Source: Desemzia sp. RIT 804 (GTDB lineage: Bacteria; Bacillota; Bacilli; Lactobacillales; Carnobacteriaceae). Taken from it: a stretch of DNA of 64,000 bases. The DNA lies in assembly GCF_016892605.1 (NCBI RefSeq), contig NZ_JAFEMV010000004.1, positions 1-64,000 on the forward strand, given 5' to 3'. Positions 57,037 to 64,000 of the stretch are shown here, in pieces. The notes under the pieces are model-generated. The model was not told where the DNA came from, searched no databases, and was given only the letters and a program-made list of their open reading frames with translations. Each line of letters starts with the position of its first letter. Positions within the stretch are counted from its first letter, which is position 1. The position numbers and the translations under genes were made by a program.

Positions 57037-58205
57037 GCATACTCACCTATCTTTTTTCTTTTATAATACCATTTTGAAGCTGCTACTCCAACTATACTCG
57101 TACATCCAAGAAATAAGAAAGCGGCTTGCGTTGAAAAATGAGTATTGATGTATCCACTAATTAAAGGAAATGCACTCATTCCTATTGCATAAACTGCTTG
57201 AAAAAAGCCCATAGCAGTCGATTTTTTCTCATCAGGGACTTCGGTCATTGCTTCAGTTGTTAAAGATGAGAATAGTATCCCTGTCGAAAGTCCTGGTAAG
57301 ATTTGCAGTAAGCAAATGATAAAAATCGAGTTTGTAATAGGAATAAATAAGCAATAAAAAAATAACAGTAAAAAGACAGTTGGTATCGATTGATCAAATG
57401 TAAACTTTTTATAAAAAGCTGGTTTGGAACTAATGATAGCTGAAAAAACAGCCGATAACATGTAAACAATGGAGGTTACTCCAACAACTACATTAGAGGC
57501 TCCTAAATCTCTTACAATTTGTGTAGTGAAAGACATTGTAGTAGACATCTGTATCCCTTGCTGAATCAAGGCTAATAATGAGAATAAAATTAATTTGTTA
57601 TTCTTGCAGACACCCAACAGATCTATAGTAGAATGTAAAGGACGTATCTGTCCGTTTGATTTTTTTAAAAATAAAGATAAGAAGGCTCCAAGAAAGCCTG
57701 CAATCACACTAAATAAACAGATTATAGTCATACCAACTCTATCATATAAGAAGGTGCTTACTACAAAACCGCCTAACATCCCTAAATTATTTGCAAAGAT
57801 TAATTTTCCTGTAGCTTTTTGTTGCTTATCATAAGAATAATAGCTCATAAAGAGGATCATAAATGAAATCCACATAGCACTCGCTAATCCTGAAAATAAA
57901 TTACCTATGAAAAAACCTAATCCGTTTGGAAGAAATATTCTAAATAAAGAAGCAACACCTGAAGACAATGCTCCAATAAAAATTAACAATGTATGCTTGC
58001 CGTTTTTATCTGCTAAAATCCCAATGGGTAACCGAAAAATCATTTGTGAAATTCCATATGCTCCAATAATGATTCCTACTGCATTACTCGATAAATGTAT
58101 AGAATTCAAATAAGGAGTTTGATAAGGGATATAGATATATTGCGCAAACCAAAATAAAACAATAATGGTTAAAAGTAAGTAATTTTGTTTTTTCTTTATA
58201 CTCAT
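57033..58205 (-). CDS. MFS transporter
   Basis: 390-aa, 12-helix major facilitator. The loop 2-3 motif GILADKNGKHTLLI (about residues 62-75) is the MFS signature. The substrate is unknown. Co-transcribed with the GntR gene and divergent from the phospho-beta-glucosidase gene, so a role with beta-glucosides or aglycone export is possible but unproven. Confidence 0.85.
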   Translation of the reverse strand: MSIKKKQNYLLLTIIVLFWFAQYIYIPYQTPYLNSIHLSSNAVGIIIGAYGISQMIFRLPIGILADKNGKHTLLIFIGALSSGVASLFRIFLPNGLGFFIGNLFSGLASAMWISFMILFMSYYSYDKQQKATGKLIFANNLGMLGGFVVSTFLYDRVGMTIICLFSVIAGFLGAFLSLFLKKSNGQIRPLHSTIDLLGVCKNNKLILFSLLALIQQGIQMSTTMSFTTQIVRDLGASNVVVGVTSIVYMLSAVFSAIISSKPAFYKKFTFDQSIPTVFLLLFFYCLFIPITNSIFIICLLQILPGLSTGILFSSLTTEAMTEVPDEKKSTAMGFFQAVYAIGMSAFPLISGYINTHFSTQAAFLFLGCTSIVGVAASKWYYKRKKIGEYA

Positions 58206-58228
58206 TCATAGTACTCCTTTAGAATATT

Positions 58229-58286
58229 GGTATTTATTTAAATATAATAATATACCAAAAATACCATTTTTTCAATTAAACGGTAT
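58229..58286. promoter_or_regulatory. Putative GntR operator cluster (four GGTAT/ATACC half-sites)
   Basis: Half-sites GGTAT at 58229 and 58282 and ATACC at 58252 and 58261 lie in the divergent gap between MFS/GntR and the beta-glucosidase gene. FadR-type GntR proteins bind such paired half-sites. Spacings of 18, 4 and 16 nt are seen, so the exact operator is uncertain. Confidence 0.5.
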
Positions 58287-58305
58287 AAAAATATTGAAAA
58301 TAGTG

Positions 58306-58333
58306 TTGATTATTTTAAAAAGCGTGCTATAAT
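58306..58333 (+). promoter_or_regulatory. Promoter of beta-glucosidase gene
   Basis: TTGATT (58306-58311), 16-nt spacer and TATAAT (58328-58333), 62 bp before the ATG. Confidence 0.75.
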
Positions 58334-58338
58334 TTTGA

Positions 58339-59802
<1,464 letters not shown>

Positions 59803-59973
59803 TTTAAGTAAACCAAAATAGATTAGAAAGAAATCAAATCTTAACCATCGTTTATTTCTAACTGTTCATTAGAATGAATACTCAGAAAACACATTATGTT
59901 CTACAATAATAAAATAAAACGCATAAAGTAGTAGTTGTATACTGGGAGTTGAATAAGAGAGGATGTAGAGTTT

Positions 59974-61440
59974 ATGGATTTTGAAAAAATTGCTCAAGAG
60001 ATTATTGAGAATGTTGGTGGAAAATCAAATATAAGTAATATTACTCATTGTATGACTCGTTTGAGATTTGTCCTAAAAAATGACGAATTAGCCAATGAAG
60101 ACGAGCTTCGATCAATTGAAACAGTCATTTCTACAGTAAATAAAGCTGGACAATATCAAGTCGTTATCGGAAATAAAGTTGGAAAAGTATATAATGAGGT
60201 TATAAATCAATTAGGTTATGAGGTTGATGAAGAAAATTTCACTGAAAAAGATAGCAATGAAAAAATTGGGAATAAAATTTTAAGAATCCTTTCTGAAATT
60301 TTCACGCCTATTGTACCAGTTATTGCGGCAGCTGGATTAATAAAAGGTTTATTAACCGCTGCTAACATGCTGTTAGGAAATTATTATGGCCTAGATATTA
60401 CAAACTCAGATACGTATGTGCTCTTATTTGCTGCCAGTCAAGTAGTATTTTATTTCATGCCTATATTCTTAGCATATACAACCTCTCGAGCATTGAAAAC
60501 AAATCCGTTCATAGGGATGACGTTAGGAGCCTTCTTAGTTTATCCACAGGTTGAAAGTATCATGATGGATTATACAACAAATACAACAATTTTTGGATTG
60601 CCAGTTATCAAAGGGGCTTGGGGTTCTGGCGATACATTACGCGTATTCAGTTATGTAGAGTCTGTTATCCCAATTGTTATTTCTATTATTGTACTAGCCT
60701 TTTTAGAAAGAGCGCTTAAGAAATTCATTCCAGAAGTCGTACAAATTATTCTAGTACCAGGTATTTCTCTTATCGTTATGGTGCCAGTTATGCTTGTTGT
60801 TACTGGTCCAATTGGCATTTATGCTGGTAACATTATCCAACTTGTCTACAACAGTATTATTAGTTTCAATGCCACACTCGGAGGAGCACTTGTAGGCGGC
60901 CTGTGGGGTGTACTAGTTGTCCTAGGAGCTCATAGAGCCCTTTTACCTGTTGGATTAAATGATATTGCAATAATGGGCAAACAAAACCTTTTAGCCTTTG
61001 CAGGAGCTGCAAACTTTGCACAAGGCGGAGCGGTTTTAGCTGTTATGTTAAAAACAAAAAATGCTGCTTTGAAGAATGTTGCCCTATCTGCATTTATTTC
61101 CGCAATTTTAGTCGGAATAACAGAACCTGCCATCTATGGTGCCAACTTAAGACTTAAAAGACCTATGGTAGCTGCAGTTATCAGTGGTGCTATCGGTGGA
61201 GCAATTATGGGATTTGGCGGCGTTTATGGCGACGCATTTGCAAATAATGGAATTTTAACTATATTTACGTATGCCGCATTTGGAACAAAAATATTTGTCT
61301 ATTATATCGTTGGCTGTTTAGCTGCTTTCATTGGAGGAGTTGCACTCACCTATATTTTAGGATTTGAAGATTTACCAACTACCGAGAAAGAACAGAAGAA
61401 AGAAGCTACAGCCGCTAACCTACAAAGTAGTAAGGTGTAA
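59974..61440 (+). CDS. PTS beta-glucoside-type EIIBC
   Basis: 488-aa PTS protein. EIIB (about residues 1-90) has the phospho-Cys in ITHCMTRLRFVL, and EIIC (about 105-460) has GAHRALLPVGLNDIAIMGKQ and GITEPAIYGANLRL. The C-terminal EIIA domain seen in BglP is absent; the protein ends in a short charged tail. It must use an EIIA from elsewhere. It follows the GH1 gene by 171 bp. Confidence 0.9.
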   Translation: MDFEKIAQEIIENVGGKSNISNITHCMTRLRFVLKNDELANEDELRSIETVISTVNKAGQYQVVIGNKVGKVYNEVINQLGYEVDEENFTEKDSNEKIGNKILRILSEIFTPIVPVIAAAGLIKGLLTAANMLLGNYYGLDITNSDTYVLLFAASQVVFYFMPIFLAYTTSRALKTNPFIGMTLGAFLVYPQVESIMMDYTTNTTIFGLPVIKGAWGSGDTLRVFSYVESVIPIVISIIVLAFLERALKKFIPEVVQIILVPGISLIVMVPVMLVVTGPIGIYAGNIIQLVYNSIISFNATLGGALVGGLWGVLVVLGAHRALLPVGLNDIAIMGKQNLLAFAGAANFAQGGAVLAVMLKTKNAALKNVALSAFISAILVGITEPAIYGANLRLKRPMVAAVISGAIGGAIMGFGGVYGDAFANNGILTIFTYAAFGTKIFVYYIVGCLAAFIGGVALTYILGFEDLPTTEKEQKKEATAANLQSSKV

Positions 61441-61493
61441 CAGTAAAAATTTATTAATGTAATTATATAATGGAGGTGAAAATTCCCCTTCAA

Positions 61494-61554
61494 AAAACAC
61501 AATCTTATTTATATCAACGAAAGTATAATTGATATAAATGGAGATTGTGTTTTC
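61494..61554 (+). terminator. Terminator of beta-glucoside operon
   Basis: Long hairpin: AAAACACAATCT pairs with AGATTGTGTTTT, with an inner pairing ATATCA/TGATAT, followed by TTCTTTTTATTTT. Confidence 0.85.
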
Positions 61555-61811
61555 TTTTTATTTTATTGCAAGTTAAAAAATGGAATTTTATCATTCAACT
61601 CTTTTATTTCAAATTATACAGCCTTAAATATTCCATCCTATTCATATTTAAATTATTGAAAATAGAAAAAGCTTTTTTAATCTATACACATTTTTGCTAA
61701 ATATTATTTTTCCTACGTATCTACATTTCAAAAGTTAGCCTCCCAACAGTCAGTTTGTCGGGTTTTCACAAAAGGAGAAATAGCGCGTAAAAACAGGGGA
61801 TTTTTGCATAA
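61555..61811. other. AT-rich spacer before comK-like gene
   Basis: No gene seen on either strand. Contains a loose poly-A/T tract and a short AAAA-N7-TTTT element near 61795-61806, resembling but not matching a ComK K-box (AAAA-N5-TTTT). Confidence 0.35.
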
Positions 61812-61841
61812 AATACCGATAAACATGATGCAATCGGTATT
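61812..61841. promoter_or_regulatory. Perfect inverted repeat over the comK-like promoter
   Basis: AATACCGAT (61812-61820) and ATCGGTATT (61833-61841), 12-nt gap. A TATAAT -10 follows at 61856-61861, so the right arm lies at the -35 position. A dedicated regulator or autoregulation is likely; no Com-box (SigX) TACGAATA is seen. Confidence 0.6.
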
Positions 61842-61906
61842 AATAACAGTTACAATATAATCGTATCAATAATTGTCCAAATTAGAAGCGAAATGGAGTT
61901 GGAGGA

Positions 61907-62836
61907 ATGAAAGAGGATTTTAATCATGATCAGCATCGGGGCTCTTACAATAATTGGAGAAAAGTTTACTGTATGACAGAAACGCAGTTTTTACCGAAAC
62001 GATCTAGTCAGCATTCAAATGATGTTAATGAACCAAATTATTATTATCAAGCTACTTTTACTCGAACAAGGCTTCAGCCTATGTTGATTACTGACCACAA
62101 TCTTCCTTCTTTACTCGCTAACAGTACTGAACAATCGCATATCTTGATCAATGCTAACACTTTCTATGTCAAAGACATTCGAAAAGACAAAGATACTCCC
62201 TACAACACGATCGTTTTTCAGTTAGATGAATTTCCTTTAGTCTCTCTCGAAGATTCAAAAACAATCATGGAGCGCTATTTTAATCAAAAACCATTGGATT
62301 ATAATTTCATTCAGTACATCGGGAGAACGTTAGGTTTTTATAAAAAATGTCCTTTTGTGTCTGGTTTTGAAGTATTTGTTCCTGAAACAAGAACCGATAA
62401 AGAACCTGCAAGCTGGTATGGGCTGCATCATATTCGTGGAGAAGAAGAACATAAAAAAGGCAACTGTATGCATGTTCAATTTCGTAATGGACATGAACTG
62501 CAGCTAATGATCTCTGGACACAGTTATAGAGAACAAATTGAACGCTCCGCAGCTCTGCAGCAACTTCAAGATAGACTGGTTCATCAAACAATGTTGTTGC
62601 GCCGCTGCATGAGTGATCAGAAATTCGCTAATGAACCGAATCCTATTGAAAAATATTTAAGTACACATTCGCTACACCCCACACACGTTCCTTTGAAAAA
62701 GATTTTATTTTTTATGACCAATTTTCGTATTCACGAAATACTAGAAACTGTTTTGGGAGAGGAAAATCCTTATATCGATGAAATCAGAGCAACCTTTCTA
62801 AAAGAAATAAAAAATGAACCACCTCTCGAACCGTAA
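61907..62836 (+). CDS. comK: ComK-family competence transcription factor
   Basis: 309-aa protein with a ComK domain in the middle (about residues 75-225): NTIVFQLDEFPLV, a segment like ComK's SNQIFLFPT (FVSGFEVFVPETR) and HVQFRNGHELQLMISGHS matching ComK's NGKTMELPIS. B. subtilis ComK is 192 aa, so this one has extra N- and C-terminal arms; the C-arm (about 240-300) is of unknown role. The start at 61907 has GGAGG only one base upstream; ATG 61973 is an alternative. It would bind K-boxes of late competence genes, none of which are in the window. Confidence 0.75.
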   Translation: MKEDFNHDQHRGSYNNWRKVYCMTETQFLPKRSSQHSNDVNEPNYYYQATFTRTRLQPMLITDHNLPSLLANSTEQSHILINANTFYVKDIRKDKDTPYNTIVFQLDEFPLVSLEDSKTIMERYFNQKPLDYNFIQYIGRTLGFYKKCPFVSGFEVFVPETRTDKEPASWYGLHHIRGEEEHKKGNCMHVQFRNGHELQLMISGHSYREQIERSAALQQLQDRLVHQTMLLRRCMSDQKFANEPNPIEKYLSTHSLHPTHVPLKKILFFMTNFRIHEILETVLGEENPYIDEIRATFLKEIKNEPPLEP

Positions 62837-62845
62837 CTTTTAAAA

Positions 62846-62882
62846 AGCAGCTCTTACCAATGACCACTTGGCAAGAGCTGCT
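62846..62882 (+). terminator. Terminator after comK-like gene
   Basis: AGCAGCTCTTACCAA pairs with TTGGCAAGAGCTGCT (one mismatch), 8 bp past the stop, with a weak T tract. Confidence 0.7.
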
Positions 62883-62903
62883 ACTCCTATTTAGATCACT
62901 CTT

Positions 62904-62999
62904 TCAAATCACTCCTTGTTTATAAGCAATCTCCGTCACATTCAATTGATTGACTACTGCATCTATCAAATACAGTTGTTCCTTAGCGCTCAAATGGTG
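62904..62999 (-). pseudogene. Possible remnant of a small coding sequence
   Basis: Minus strand, one frame reads HLSAKEQLYLIDAVVNQL then NVTEIAYKQGVI and stop: protein-like, resembling an HTH-type C-terminus. It is preceded directly by an in-frame stop, with no start or ribosome site. Likely the decayed end of a lost gene; family not recognised. Confidence 0.35.
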
Positions 63000-63172
63000 T
63001 TATAAGGCTTTGTGCCTGTATATAATATGAGTATGCGTGTTTCTAGCAAAGAAGCGAATAGAGCATATTAGCTGATTTCAACTTAACTTTAGTAGCTGAA
63101 TCTCTAGTATTGAAGATAGTTATAGCATAATTTTTAATTGGTTTCTTATACAATTAACTGAAAATAAAAAAA

Positions 63173-63211
63173 ACTAGATACTAGAAAAGTTAGCCTTTTT
63201 TAGTATCTAGT
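63173..63211 (-). terminator. Terminator after the nagB-like fragment
   Basis: ACTAGATACTA pairs with TAGTATCTAGT, followed on the minus strand by TTTTTTTTATT. It lies 28 bp past the fragment's stop. Confidence 0.8.
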
Positions 63212-63238
63212 ACGTAAGACTCAATTTTTTTAAGATCA

Positions 63239-63685
63239 TTATTTTTCTAACAACGAAGCAGCCTCCTCATCAATAATCGCAATAACATTATGGTGTTCTC
63301 TCAAAGCCGTTACTGGACATTCTCTAGTAATTTCTCCTTCTATAAAGTCTTTAACTGCTTTAGCTTTATGAGCACCTGAAACTAGCAAAACTACTTTATC
63401 AGCATCTAAAATTTCTGAAAATCCTAACGTAAACATTTCCGTTGGTGACTCTTCTCTAGTAATTCCATATTCTTTCATAGTACTTTTAATCGTTGAATCT
63501 TCGTGTTTTGCTAAAAACATCGTAGAATCAAAAGGTGTTCCAGGTTCATTGGCTCCAATATGGCCATTTGTTCCTAGGCCTAAAATTTGAAGGTTTCTTC
63601 TATTTTCTGAAAGCAGCTTTTTATATCTTTCAATTTCTTGGTCTGGATTATCCGTTTCTCCATTAATCGTCATACGTAGAAGCAA
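63239..63685 (-). pseudogene. Glucosamine-6-phosphate deaminase, N-terminally truncated
   Basis: 148 codons matching the C-terminal two-thirds of NagB: LGLGTNGHIGANEPGTPFDS (catalytic Asn-Gly-His region) and FTLGFSEILDADKVVLLVSGAHKA. About 90 N-terminal residues, including the loop with the catalytic acid, are missing. Homology begins near NGETDNPDQEIERY; the upstream sequence is unrelated and no ribosome site fits. Probably a broken gene left beside a PTS operon. The intact part has no internal stop, so truncation is recent. Confidence 0.75.
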
Positions 63686-63738
63686 CTTGAAGTTGTCTTA
63701 TGACAGTTGTACGAGAAATATATTTATGAACAAAACAC

Positions 63739-64000
63739 TTACACTGTTTGATTATCTTCCTTTAAAACTTCCGTTGAATGCTCACTTTCTTTTTGTTTAG
63801 ATATCAGCAGACTAGTCATAATAAAGGAAACCACTATTGCAATAATGATTCCTAGGATCGCATAGACAAAGTATTGTCCAATGTATGCAGGCAGACTGAA
63901 AATACTTGATAAGATATAACCATAAATCCTTACTCCAAAGAAGCTGATGAAGGCAGATGAAACCGCACTACCAATTGATGCTGCAATAAAAGCTTTTTTG
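63739..64000 (-). CDS. PTS EIIC (or EIIBC), C-terminal end, runs off window
   Basis: 86 codons of a membrane protein: AAFISFFGVRIYGYILSS-type segments, two helices (VYAILGIIIAIVVSFIMTSL) and a charged tail ending EVLKEDNQTV before the stop at 63739. It resembles the end of PTS EIIC proteins of the glucose/beta-glucoside class. The gene starts outside the right edge. Together with the nagB-like fragment it suggests an amino-sugar or beta-glucoside PTS locus. Confidence 0.7.
   Translation of the reverse strand, partial: KKAFIAASIGSAVSSAFISFFGVRIYGYILSSIFSLPAYIGQYFVYAILGIIIAIVVSFIMTSLLISKQKESEHSTEVLKEDNQTV

Noticed and set aside
63680-63700. AACTTGAAGTT sequence shared with the scrA promoter region as a mobile-element end
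   Set aside because: Only about 12 bp match, with no target duplication or transposase; chance similarity is likely.

Overview
The window is low-GC Gram-positive DNA from a member of the Lactobacillales. Carnobacteriaceae (Carnobacterium-like) or a close relative is the best guess. The grounds are strong AGGAGG ribosome sites, a lysS/cysK/hslO/ftsH/hpt/tilS housekeeping block, an Aerococcus-type lactate oxidase, many PTS operons, Met-specific T-boxes, a CtsR-type operator and a comK-like gene. The genus is inference. Nearly all genes read leftward (minus strand).

Layout. 1-160: two tandem strong promoters pointing out of the left edge, of the kind that drive rRNA operons. 430-11650: AI-2E transporter, lysS, cysK, hslO, ftsH (own promoter with a CtsR site), hpt, tilS, a frameshifted hypothetical gene and an acetyltransferase. 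11790-27335: an SDR gene, then a PucR-linked ureide catabolic region. This holds allK (carbamate kinase), allH, a fused allF-allG, an esterase, a CodA-like amidohydrolase with altered catalytic residues, two permeases, allD (ureidoglycolate dehydrogenase), an MFS transporter and divergent pucR. Two of its promoters share an identical operator at identical spacing. 27544-30177: amino-acid permease, 4-OT tautomerase and a NERD-domain protein. 30321-30892: an array of 52-bp tandem repeats. 31032-34375: lactate oxidase with lrgB/lrgA and a divergent LysR regulator. 34440-38875: ECF transporter plus SAM hydrolase behind a Met T-box. 39021-45186: a galactonate-type PTS operon with dehydratase, aldolase and PRD regulator. 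45762-50795: sucrose operon scrK-scrB-scrA and scrR. 51017-54588: a second Met T-box operon (hydroxyacid dehydrogenase, MtnE-like aminotransferase, MetQ-like lipoprotein). 54879-58205: small membrane protein, second NERD protein, GntR regulator and MFS transporter. 58396-61554: beta-glucoside operon. 61907-62836: comK-like gene. 63239-64000: a truncated glucosamine-6-phosphate deaminase and the end of a PTS EIIC.

How the genes work together. AllD makes oxalurate from ureidoglycolate. AllFG with AllH transfers the carbamoyl group to phosphate, leaving oxamate, and AllK turns carbamoyl phosphate plus ADP into ATP. This is a fermentative energy-yielding route. Allantoinase and allantoate hydrolase are absent, and an unassigned amidohydrolase sits in their place, so the entry substrate is open. 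Separately, two Met-tRNA-sensing leaders control what looks like salvage of methionine precursors: hydroxy- or keto-acid to methionine, and SAM cleavage with an ECF importer. Several accessory operons feed sugars or sugar acids through PTS.
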